From Thozetella sp. PMI_491 (Eukaryota; Ascomycota; Sordariomycetes; Chaetosphaeriales; Chaetosphaeriaceae), in NCBI GenBank assembly GCA_021432635.1, contig MU270107.1:62001-126000 (forward strand): 64,000 bases of DNA. Reading direction: 5' to 3'. The position numbers and the translations under genes are program-made. The notes under the pieces are model-generated. The model saw nothing but the letters and a program-made list of their open reading frames with translations, was not told the DNA's origin and ran no database searches. Shown piece after piece: positions 40,794 to 50,113 of this stretch. Position 1 is the first letter of the stretch. The number at the start of each line of letters is the position of its first letter.

Positions 40794-43033
40794 TCATCGG
40801 GCATTTGCGCTTTCAGAGCGCGCCTCTTCCTTCGAGGCATCTCCCGGCCTCTCCGGGGCCGGGCTGGCTGCATCTGCTTCGTGCAACTCGCCTCCGCTCG
40901 CCGACGTCTCAGCCTCCTTTGGCTTCTTCGCGTAGGTGCGAGTGTTTCCAACACCTAGCGTCATGATGAAATTCATGCCAATCAGGGCGCAGTAAAATAT
41001 GAAGATGTAGTGCAGACCATTCATGTAGACGGCAAGCACTTGAACTTTCTGGTCGTCTGTCAAACCCAGCGAATCAAGCGAGTAGGCTGAAGATGTCAGT
41101 CCAGAGATCATGGTTTCGGTGACAAAGGGCAGCGAAGAGAGTTGATTCCTGAGGGTGTTGGAGAGAATAGCTCCGGATACTAGAGCACGGATCTAGATTA
41201 GTGAACTTGACGAGGTTAGCAATTAAGCCGGGTTAGGGAGGCCTACGAATGAGGCCAAACCCGCCGCCAACGGTACGACCGAAGTTTCGGAGGCCGGTAC
41301 AGACCGCGCGGTCTTCGCTTCTGGAGTTTGCGAGAATTCCAATGAGAGCTATGCGATTAGAATCAGCACCAGCTAGGTCCGACCAGTCCTAGCACCACTT
41401 ACTTGGCTGCAGGGTCATGCCCACGCCGGCGCCTTCGATGACTAGGACGCCGACGACGGTCCCAATCGACGTCGACATCTTAAACATGCACTTCAGCCCC
41501 GTGCCCACAGTCCACAATCCGAATCCTGCCGCGACGAGGGGCATATATCGCCCCACTCTCGCCATAAACTGACCGCTCATGACGGAGAACATCGATGTGG
41601 TAACAATCAAAGGGAGGATCAGTGCACCCGACTGGAGAGGGGTGTACCCATGGACGGACTGGAAGTAGATGCTTGCGCGGGGTGAGTCAAGGCACTGAGT
41701 CAAGGCCCCAATATAGGTATCCAGTATATCAACTTACGGCACTGCCTCGAGTTAGTCCGCCGAAGGCAGGATGCGAAGGGGCTATGAGATAGTTGCTTAC
41801 TGTAAAAGAAGTTTCCATAGAAACAGGCGCCCCCAAACAGCGACTGCAGGTACATCCATGAACAGTGGGGTGCCTGCAACAAGCGCACTATGCATCTTGG
41901 TTAGCCATGACCCGTGTGAGGCAATCTCCATGTCGAGACGCAAAGGTGATGCTTCATACAGGGCATGATGGGGACCGGTGCCACCTTCCATTCGTAGAGA
42001 ACGAAGGCGATGGCGAGAACACCACCAACCGTGATCATAGCGATGAGCTGGGGGGAGTTCCAGGCATATGTAATGCCCGCCCCAGACAGGGGGATCTGCG
42101 AGATTTCGTCATCAGCATTTGGTCGAGGAGGATTCGATGCGTTAGGTGCTCACAAGGATTAAGAGAACGGCGGCCAGGTTGAGCACAATCCCTCCGTAGT
42201 CCACCTTCTTGACCTTCTCTGCATAGTTGCCCCGGTCGTATTTGAGAGGCAGAAACAGGTAAATGGTGATAAAAGCCGGTGCCGCGAGCATTGGGACCAG
42301 CCAAAAGACCCATCTCCAGGAGGCGCTTCCGACGAGGGCTCCCCCAATGAAGGGCCCAATGCCATTGGCCAACGCCACGACAGCTCCAATGATGCCTTTT
42401 GGTGGAGTCAGCGCTGGTGCCAAGAGCGGGCCTCAGGGGGGAAGGTCAATATTTACCCATGTATTTACCCCTATCCTTGAAACTGGTGATGTCGCTAACA
42501 ATGATCATGGCGAGGCTGTTGACCCCGCCGCCTCCAATGCCAGCAACGGCCCGGTAGGCGAAAAGCTGGGCCGGGGTCTTTGCAAAGCCGGACAAGATGT
42601 CGCCGACGGCAAGGAGGCCCAGGCACACTAGGAGGCAGTTCTTTCGGCCAAAGATGTCAGACAGGCGCCCGTTGATGAGCTGGAAGGCGGTAGCAGCGAT
42701 GAGGAACGACGCGCCAATCCACGCGGTAGAGCTCCCGGTATGCAGCTCCGCCGACACGGCTGGTATCGAGGTCGATACGCCGGTCTGGTCAATGAAGGAG
42801 ACAAATAGTGCAACCGACAGTGCTGGGAAGGCGACCAGGAGGCGGCTCTTGGGCATCACCGTCCGCTGGTTGCCAATACTAGCGGCATCGCTGGAGTCCG
42901 CAGCATCGTCATGGTTCGCAATGGATTGGGAATCCACGTGATCTTCTGGAGTGGTTTCGCCGGGGAGTGTGGCCTGGCCCCCGGCCTGCCCCCCTTTCTC
43001 CAAGTCAAGATTGGGCGCCGTATGTAACGCCAT
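40794..43033 (-). CDS. MFS transporter, DHA2 type, 8 exons with a 4-nt microexon, 600 aa
   Basis: Exons (minus): 43033-42457, 42395-42154, 42095-41960, 41887-41801, 41741-41738, 41671-41403, 41348-41247 and 41179-40794. The joined frame reads through GKYMGIIGAVVALANG, VLLILIPLSGAGITYAW, VPIMPLRLLQAPHCS, FFYMPIYFQSVHGYTP, GMTLQPTLIGILANS and GGGFGLILSGAILSN, as expected for 14-span DHA2 proteins. Motif A is SDIFGRKN, motif B AYRAVAGIGGGG and motif C GPFIGGALVGS. The N-tail (about 65 residues) is acidic and the C-tail charged. The fifth exon is only TGCC, flanked by a CTAAC branch site plus CAG acceptor and by a GTAAGT donor. The last acceptor (TAG at 41182-41180) was picked over an earlier TAG because only it keeps the frame. 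It probably exports toxic compounds; the substrate is unknown. Confidence 0.92.
41738..41741 (-). other. 4-nt microexon (TGCC)
   Basis: Preceded on the minus strand by ACTAAC and GGCAG, followed by GTAAGTT. Inclusion makes YMPIYFQ across three exons, matching the conserved F-Y-x-P-I/L-Y-F-Q of DHA2 transporters. Skipping it would shift the frame. Confidence 0.75.
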
Positions 43034-43938
43034 CGTGTATCCTAGTGTTGGTGATATAGTACGGATGCTTCAGTCTTGACTCAGTGCCCTGTGTGGAGCA
43101 GCAAACGATAAATTACCACACTAATTGGAATGTCAGAAAAAAAAGAGAGAAAGAGAAAGCACAAAAAAACACAATACAGTAAATTTTGATGACCAGGGGG
43201 GGCGAGACGCCTAGGTAGGCAGGTAGGAGACCGCATAGCCGTCCCAAAGCCGAACCGCTTCACGCCGTTACGGCACCGACACGCCGGCGCCGTGGGCTTT
43301 TGGCAGCGTCGCAGCGCTAATGCCTGATAGCTCTAGTGCCCTATGGCTCCGATTTGATACCGTAGCTCCCCATCGGATTTGACGGCACCTGTAGTGGAGA
43401 GCCCAACTGCAGCGCACCGGTTAGCGGTCGGACCCTCCGTGCCGAGTTTCGGCCTGCTCCGGCACCATTACACTCATATCTGGTCTCGTGCGCTGCGGAC
43501 ATGATCCGACCGCGCCTAACTTTCCCAGTCCGGTAAGAAAAAGAGGAAAAAGAAAAAAAAAAGGAAAAAGAGGGGGCCCAAACCAAAAGGGACAAGCGGA
43601 TGAGATGAGGCGGAGAGGATGTAGAGGTTCTTGAGGACCAAGTTTGTGAGCTGCATCTGTCCAATACTGAATGCTACTCAGGTTGCGGATGCCCGGATTC
43701 CACTTCTACGGCCAACCAACGGCACTCGACTGGAGCAAGCTTTACGGAGCCTCAAGACGGCCAGGTTCATGCATACTACCTATTGATAGCGGAAAGAAGC
43801 CAGACCGCGACGGTGAAACGGCGCTGCTAAGCCGACAGAGACAGACACCCATGTAGCTTTCCCAAGCCTCCACAACCCATCCTGTCCTTGTGTCTCCGGC
43901 CAGTCAGCCTATAGAATTGAGAAATTACCGAAACCGCC
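43034..43938. other. Intergenic region MFS / GrpB
   Basis: About 900 bp, including a purine-rich stretch (43535-43575) of A and G. It should contain the promoter of the MFS gene and the 3' region of the GrpB gene. No gene recognised. Confidence 0.55.
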
Positions 43939-44571
43939 TCACTCTTGTCCCTCTTCGGCCTGGTCAAGCACGTACCCGTGCGCCCGGAAGATGCGCCCGT
44001 AGATCTCCTGGATGGTGTCGTGCTTGCGCATATTGTACTCGTCGGTCGTCTCCCCCGCCGCCTCGCTCACGGTGGCCGCCGCGCGCTTGGCCGCCACGTA
44101 CTTGGCGAAGTCGTCCGGGTGCGCCTTGAGCCAATCCCGGAACATGATGTGCCTCGTGGTCTCTGGACAGTCCGGCCCGAAGACGTGGACGTTCGCATAG
44201 GGCTCCTGGAGCCCAAAGAAGCGGTGGTCGTGCCATTTGGGCTCGCGGTGTAGGAACTGAAACCCGGCCGCCTCCAGTGCCGGCACGTAGGCGTCCTCGG
44301 CGGCCGGGTCAGCGATCACTATATCAACGTCGATGATGGGCTTCGCCGGCAGTCCGGGCACCGACGTGGACCCCACATGCTCGACCGAGAGGGCGGTGTC
44401 GCCGAGCGCGGCTCGGACCTTGGACGCGATCACCGCGAACTGGGCCGGCCAGGTCGGGTCCGGCTCGGCAATCTCGATGCGCCGGCGCGGGCGGGTCGAC
44501 ACTCGCTGCACGTCCTCCGGCAGCACGTCGAGGTACTCGGTGAGCTTCCGGATCTCGGCGGCGGAAGGCAT
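43939..44571 (-). CDS. GrpB/UPF0157 family protein (nucleotidyltransferase-like), 210 aa
   Basis: Intronless; ATG at 44571, since the frame above it begins with TTG. Residues 31-205 cover the entire GrpB domain: RIEIAEPDPTWPAQF, VEHVGSTSVPGLPAKPIIDV (63-82) with the GST...DxD arrangement (Gly67-Ser68, Asp81 and Asp83) of the polymerase-beta nucleotidyltransferase superfamily, then HREPKWHDHRFF, VHVFGPDCPE and the tail helix YNMRKHDTIQEIY. Many GrpB proteins are bacterial stand-alone proteins or fused to CoaE; substrates are unknown. The whole fold seems intact. Presence in ascomycetes is patchy, so bacterial ancestry is plausible but not shown. It lies at the end of the accessory-looking block. 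Confidence 0.93.
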   Translation of the reverse strand: MPSAAEIRKLTEYLDVLPEDVQRVSTRPRRRIEIAEPDPTWPAQFAVIASKVRAALGDTALSVEHVGSTSVPGLPAKPIIDVDIVIADPAAEDAYVPALEAAGFQFLHREPKWHDHRFFGLQEPYANVHVFGPDCPETTRHIMFRDWLKAHPDDFAKYVAAKRAAATVSEAAGETTDEYNMRKHDTIQEIYGRIFRAHGYVLDQAEEGQE

Positions 44572-46053
44572 TTTCACGGCAGATATGGACGGTGTCAATA
44601 ATGGGATCGCACTTCTTGACCACTACGATTTACGCAAAGGCGGACGAGACTCTCTTGCCCAAGCGCGAGAACTTGAGTTCCTTTTCGTTATGTATTTTCA
44701 AGTCTTAATGTTGACTGCCGAATCGGGCTCGCCGGTGACTCCTCCCCGAGGTTGCGGCCAATTGACTGATGTCACAGCGCGGGCTGGACAACGAGAGGGG
44801 AGTTGGCCCGAAACAGGGCCGCTTACGTTCCGCACCCGGCCCGAACTAGGCCTATGCAACGACACAAGTTTCCAATTAAGCAGCCTTTGCCGTTTTAAAG
44901 GGATTTCCTCCTGCGACTAAATAACAATATAGCCCACACTATCCATTATCTCGCCAATCCCTTAATATCTATTCGCTACATTAGGCATTATAGATAGTAC
45001 AGCTTGGCATCCACGACGAGGCAGAAGAAACACGCGCTGAAAACCGATGAAACCATTGCCGGATCTATACTTCCCCCTTGGCGTGTGCTATCGCCCGCTA
45101 CCGAGGCTAGTATAATCGAGGTTATCACCGGACCAGGCGCCAATCGGCCAGCTATGGTCATCATCGACCATCTCTCCGTCGCATATACAGGTCTTTATGG
45201 ATCCCCCTCGTCCACAGGCGTCAACCCATCCAGAGGCAGGTTGGTATTAAACTGCCTTAGCATTGAGGTGCTCCTGGTCGCTTGCCCTGGATCGATCGAC
45301 TTTGTTGGTAAGAGACCTGGAGGCTCTTGCTCAAACGACACAGCCGGGGACGTGGAGGGGGTTGGCTAAGAGGCTTCTCCCTGACCGTAGAGCGGCGCCT
45401 CCATATGCTGGACGGCGTATCCAAGTTGGCCGGAAGGCCTGACCGTCTGGGGGGCTCCTCTCCACCATTTTGGGCGGGAACCAAGTACATACGTTCTGTA
45501 CGGGCTCGGATGGCGGGGATCGTAGGGTTTATGTTTATAGTAATCACTGCCAAAAAGGGGTTAGGTAGCTAGATTTTATGCACGCTATGCTTCGTAGAGC
45601 CCACTCTACAAACATATACGAACGCAACCATTACCAAGAGCACGCTGAAAGATGCCGAGTGTGGGTATTTTGCATTTCTCTATTTCGGGTATGATTTGGG
45701 CCCTGTCTAAACATCATGACGTGCCCCCCTCGAACTCCCCTGCCTTCCAGGTCCGATAACTTTTGACGCAAAAAGGAAAGGAGAGTTGGCCGTCTTTGTG
45801 CCTAGCAAAGCTGGCGTCATTGATCAGGGTGAGCCCGACCAGACGCCTCCGTATCGAAGGAAACGCAAAGACCATGTCTTCCACCCGTTAACACCCCCTT
45901 GATATTAGTTATGGGCTAGGTGCCAGCGCCGGGGCATCGGTCAACTGTAGCCCTCTCCCCGGCTACCTTCAGCACATCACCGTCTGGCCCAGTCGTCCAG
46001 TCGATTCCGACTGCCTAGATATCGGTCGCCACACTGTGAGTCAGGGAGGATCC
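44572..46053. other. Intergenic region, no supported gene
   Basis: A 1.5-kb spacer. Short frames at 45004-45572 on both strands overlap each other and show no family. The stretch 44920-45000 is AT-rich. Possible old, decayed sequence. Confidence 0.5.
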
Positions 46054-48513
46054 TCATACAGGCTCGTCCTCGTCGGTCGCAGCGCGCTGGTACTTCATCT
46101 CTAGCACCCACTTGTCGTCAAAATCGATGCCCCTCCGAAGCTTGGTGCCCGCCTTCTTCCAGACCGATGCGCCGAGCCCAACATCGGCCACGAACAACTT
46201 CCACTCGGCGGGGGTATCATCCGGCAGCGCTGAGGTCTCTCCTGCCAGTACCGTTTGGACGTCATCTTCGTTGTCGCCGGCCGCCATGGCCTCCAAGAGG
46301 CCGCGCTTGGGAGCGCCCATGGCGACCACGTATCGGGGCTTGACGTACAGCCGAGAGCCATCGATGATGCTGACCTTTCCGGACGATGGATCGATTCCCG
46401 TCGGCACGTCGACAGCGAGGACAAATGCCTCATTCCGATTTGCCCACTCGATCAGCTCGTAGACGGTCGCTTGGTCGCCGGTGCGCAGCTCCTCGAACGA
46501 GATGGCAAGGCCGAGGAGGGCGTCGATGATAAGAGTCACGCTCGAGACGCTCCTGAGGGTCGTCAGAGACGTGCGGGGCGTATCGATGGTCAGAGTCGGT
46601 ATGCTGATCTTGCGAAGGTGGTCGAAGAGCTCGATTTTGGAGAAGACGCGGCCGCCAAAGTTCTTGTAGAGCCGTACTTGGCGCCGCATATCTTCGAGTA
46701 GCTGTAGCTCTCCGCGCTCCAGGCCGACAACACAGACTAGGACGTTAAAACCTTTGTTGCGGAGGTGGCGCGCCGCTGCCACCGCGCGGATGCCGGACTT
46801 GTTGTTGCCCGCTAGTACCACGACGACGGGGGGCGGCAGCGTGCCTGCCGGGTCGGCAATGCCCAAATGCCGCATCCTGAGTGCTGGGTCAGTGAGGCAT
46901 GTCAGCGTGACTTCGGCGATCCCGCGGCCCGCGTTCTCTGTCATCATGTCTTCGGTGAGCCCAAGCTCGTTGTGTGCGATATTCTCGAGGTTGAGCATCT
47001 GAAGGGCCGAGACGGGCTCGAGACGGCGGTATGAAGGCAGCAGGTAGAAGCCCTGCGTGTTCGCTGAGGTAGGAAGCTGTGATTTCTGGTCAATGGAATG
47101 CGCCGAGAGCCGGCCGAAGGACCGGGCGCCCCCAAGCGAGAGCACCCGGCTGTGGACGCTTACTCCAGAGTTGATTCGGTTGGGCGCTTGGCCCACCGTC
47201 GTAGCGGCGCTTGCCTTCCGAGACTGCGAGCGCCGGTTGGTGGAGACTTTGCTCTCTCCGCGGCGCGAGCCCTGTCTGCTGCCCAACTCCCTGCCGCTCA
47301 GGCGCTCGCCGCCGTTCAGGACACCATCGTCGGCCTCGCTATTCCAAAAATCATTAGACGTCTCTTTCATGGTCTTTTCCTTGGGCGGCTTCGACGTCGT
47401 TGGCGTTATGTCCAGCACGTTCTCTGAGTAATGGAGATTTTTGCCGCCGGAGGTGCCCGGCTTGGGTCGCGGAAGCCGGTTGTGCGAGACCAGGCGGTCG
47501 GCCTCGTCAATCGCGTCGTCCTTTCGCATCTGTTCAAAGAGGTTCTGCTTGTCGAACTTGGCAAGTTCGGTCTCAAAGTCAAAGTCACCCATCTCCTGAA
47601 CATCGGTGACATCCTCAGATGCCCAGCCATTGTCGTTTTGCTGTCGTCGCTTGCCGGTGCTCTTCTTTAGCGAGTTGAAAGGCTGAAATGACGAGGTGCT
47701 CTCGAGGATCGGAGTCTCTCTCCATCCTTTTCCCTTGCCGGCCGTCTTAACCTGAGGTAGCGGAGATGCCTCGGGATCGTCCTGCTGGCCGTTACGAGGC
47801 TTCCGCTGCCTTCGTTTCTTCTTCTGGCCCCCCGCCTGCATATCCGTGAACGGAGCGAAAATTGCTCGTTCCTCTTCCGCCGAGTCTAGTGCAACCGCCT
47901 GCTCTTCGACTTTGAGCTGCTTCAACGACTCGGTGACTATGGTCGTCGTCGTCATCGCCGTAGTGATGACGGCAGGGGGCGTTGCGGTGGGCGCAACCTG
48001 GGGTGGAATAGAGGCTGTCTTGGCAGGCTGCGGATCCCTCTTCTCGCTCGTGTTAGGTTGGTTCTGAGAGTCTAGCCCTTGTTTCGGCAGAGAACTGGGT
48101 CTCGCACCCATTGCGACGATCGCAGGGTCCTGGAAGCCCGGCTGTGCCGGAGCAGCGGGCTGTGGGGACGGTGTCGCCGCGGCAGGTGCATTGGGAGCGA
48201 CGATGGAATTCGCTTGGGGCAGGGCGCTGGAGAGTTCCTGGAGGTCGACGATGTTGGAGGAAGGGATGGTGAGGCGCGGCTCCCATCGGCCGGAGTCAAG
48301 CAGCCAGACTGTACCGTCGGAACAGAACAGGTTAGCAGTGTCTCGTGACAAATTTCCACGGCAAGCTCTGCAAGCTCGAAGGGGGAGAAACGACGCACCA
48401 TTGCTCAGCGTCAAGCCTGAGCCAGCCTCGACAGAGCTCACAGTTCCTTTGAGCCGCGCAGGTGGATCGCGCACCGTGACAAGCATCTGGAGGCCGATGA
48501 ACTGGTCCGCCAT
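46054..48513 (-). CDS. EDC3: EDC3, enhancer of mRNA decapping 3 (LSm-FDF-YjeF_N), 2 exons, 789 aa
   Basis: Exons (minus) 48513-48399 and 48308-46054. The 90-nt intron (GTGCGT donor, TGCTAAC branch, GTACAG acceptor) is a multiple of three and has no in-frame stop, so an unspliced product would keep 30 extra residues. Splicing restores LTLSNVWLLDSGRWEP of the LSm-like domain. Order: divergent LSm (1-80), a long disordered Pro/Ser/Lys-rich linker, the FDF motif DFDFETELAKFDKQNLFEQM (about 280-315) that binds the DEAD-box helicase Dhh1/DDX6, then the YjeF_N Rossmann-type dimerisation domain (about 490-780), with TENAGRGIAE, VVVVLAGNNKSG and VDVPTGIDPSSG. EDC3 is a scaffold in cytoplasmic P-bodies that activates Dcp1/Dcp2 decapping. 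ATG at 48513 begins MADQFIG, the conserved start. Confidence 0.96.
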   Translation of the reverse strand: MADQFIGLQMLVTVRDPPARLKGTVSSVEAGSGLTLSNGASFLPLRACRACRGNLSRDTANLFCSDGTVWLLDSGRWEPRLTIPSSNIVDLQELSSALPQANSIVAPNAPAAATPSPQPAAPAQPGFQDPAIVAMGARPSSLPKQGLDSQNQPNTSEKRDPQPAKTASIPPQVAPTATPPAVITTAMTTTTIVTESLKQLKVEEQAVALDSAEEERAIFAPFTDMQAGGQKKKRRQRKPRNGQQDDPEASPLPQVKTAGKGKGWRETPILESTSSFQPFNSLKKSTGKRRQQNDNGWASEDVTDVQEMGDFDFETELAKFDKQNLFEQMRKDDAIDEADRLVSHNRLPRPKPGTSGGKNLHYSENVLDITPTTSKPPKEKTMKETSNDFWNSEADDGVLNGGERLSGRELGSRQGSRRGESKVSTNRRSQSRKASAATTVGQAPNRINSGVSVHSRVLSLGGARSFGRLSAHSIDQKSQLPTSANTQGFYLLPSYRRLEPVSALQMLNLENIAHNELGLTEDMMTENAGRGIAEVTLTCLTDPALRMRHLGIADPAGTLPPPVVVVLAGNNKSGIRAVAAARHLRNKGFNVLVCVVGLERGELQLLEDMRRQVRLYKNFGGRVFSKIELFDHLRKISIPTLTIDTPRTSLTTLRSVSSVTLIIDALLGLAISFEELRTGDQATVYELIEWANRNEAFVLAVDVPTGIDPSSGKVSIIDGSRLYVKPRYVVAMGAPKRGLLEAMAAGDNEDDVQTVLAGETSALPDDTPAEWKLFVADVGLGASVWKKAGTKLRRGIDFDDKWVLEMKYQRAATDEDEPV

Positions 48514-50113
48514 GATGGCTGCAATGTTGAACCCGGTCGGCTCGCGGAGTCGAGTCGTTGAAGGAGTCAATATTGCATCAGCGCACGAGGATGATCGAAG
48601 TGAAAACTCCGAAACAAATCCCTTCGATGGCGATGATTGCTTGGAGTAGGTTAGCCGTGGTGAATCGCGGTTGTTGCGTGGTGGTCTGATCGGGAGGAGG
48701 GAGGTTTGGAAGTTAATGATTTGATCGCACAGCTCAGCTTGTCCTTGCAGTTCGGGCCAAACGCTAGCTTTTGCTTATCGATAGGCCCAGTGCGCACTTT
48801 GTCGCGCTGCACACTGTTTGCGGGGTTAGAGCTCTCTGTCCCGGGAACCCGGGGGCAGGAGCGTGTGCTTGCCAGGGCTTTGAGTGCAACAAACTACCCG
48901 AGGTACAGGACCATGGCTGTGATGCGCTTTCGAATGCAATGTTGCCTTTGCTCGTACAGGAGCCGCTTGTCCTGCACAGGAGAGCGCACGGGGGTTCAAT
49001 AAGCACCGGCCGTGCGTGATGGATCACTACCCGGTACATTCATTGCATTCTTTCAAGGACCTTGGTCATCTGTGTCACACAGAGACTGGTTCCTGCACGA
49101 GTGGCCGATGAAATTTCTAGTGAAATTTCTGGTCGTTGAAAATTCCGGTCTTCTTCTCACCAGTGTCTATACTTCTCTCGAGCGACCCTCACAGTGGCTC
49201 ATCCACAAGTAGCTCTAGCAGCGTGTTGTCAACGGTACCCTCTCATTATAATGCCCCTATCCCACCGATATGGCCTCGTGGCACCGGCCTTAGAAGCCCC
49301 GAACTACCTAGTTACATATTGTATTGATGACCGCGTGTGCGCCTGCTTTTTGTCCCTCCATTAGCACCATGCTGCCGTGATACCTGCAAATGCCGCCGCC
49401 TCTGCTAAGGTAAGACCGAAGAATATATACAGATAGACCTCTCCAAGTCCCCACGTCCTAACACCTGCGATCCGCTGATCTCAGACTGTCCAGAGAGATC
49501 ACCTCCTGTCGGACCTCGGTAATTGTCAGTCTCCTTCTTCTCTACCCTTGCATTTCTAGAAGTAGACTGTAATCACAGCGAATCCAGAACTTACTTTAAT
49601 TTTTATTATTTTTATATGTGCTTGCTGGGTTCATCCTGATATTCTTTGGTTACTCTTGCCTCCTTAGTGCAAGAGCCATGCTCATCTTTTCTGACCATGC
49701 TAGTCTTCTTTGTACAAGTAGGGCTGGAAAGCTGTCAGCTTCATCATTGTTACTGGACAAGAACGCTAGGCACTTAGGACTAACGTACAGTTTTAATGCT
49801 AGATGAGTGAGCCGTCTAGTATTTATATAGTTGATAACTAAAGTCTAAGTAAACACTGGGGCTCGGCCAGTGACTTTCAGGGGAGAGAACCTTACAGTGA
49901 GATAGTGCTAGCTTGGCCCTCACTTCCCCACGCTACCCGGCTTTCCGGCCCTCGGCTGTATCGTTCTAAATTGGCCAACTGCTCGAAGGCAAGGGTGAAA
50001 AGAAGATACTGCCTCAGGGAAGAGAAGACGGTGGCCAGATTTATATACCCGAGGTAACTCGTCTGTGCATCATGGCAAACCTAACAATCCCAGCAAACAT
50101 CTATTGGCTCGAT
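48514..50113. other. Intergenic region EDC3 / PIF1
   Basis: A 1.6-kb spacer with the EDC3 promoter at one end and the PIF1 3' region at the other. Small frames near 48706-49330 and 49618-49806 have no recognisable family. A short AT-rich patch lies at 49590-49620. Confidence 0.5.

Noticed and set aside
41183-41192. Earlier TAG acceptor for the last exon of the 8-exon MFS gene
   Set aside because: Using it shifts the frame; the TAG at 41182-41180 gives LSGAILSN in frame.
45004-45572. Short frames on both strands between GrpB and EDC3
   Set aside because: Mutually overlapping, under 125 codons, no family recognised.
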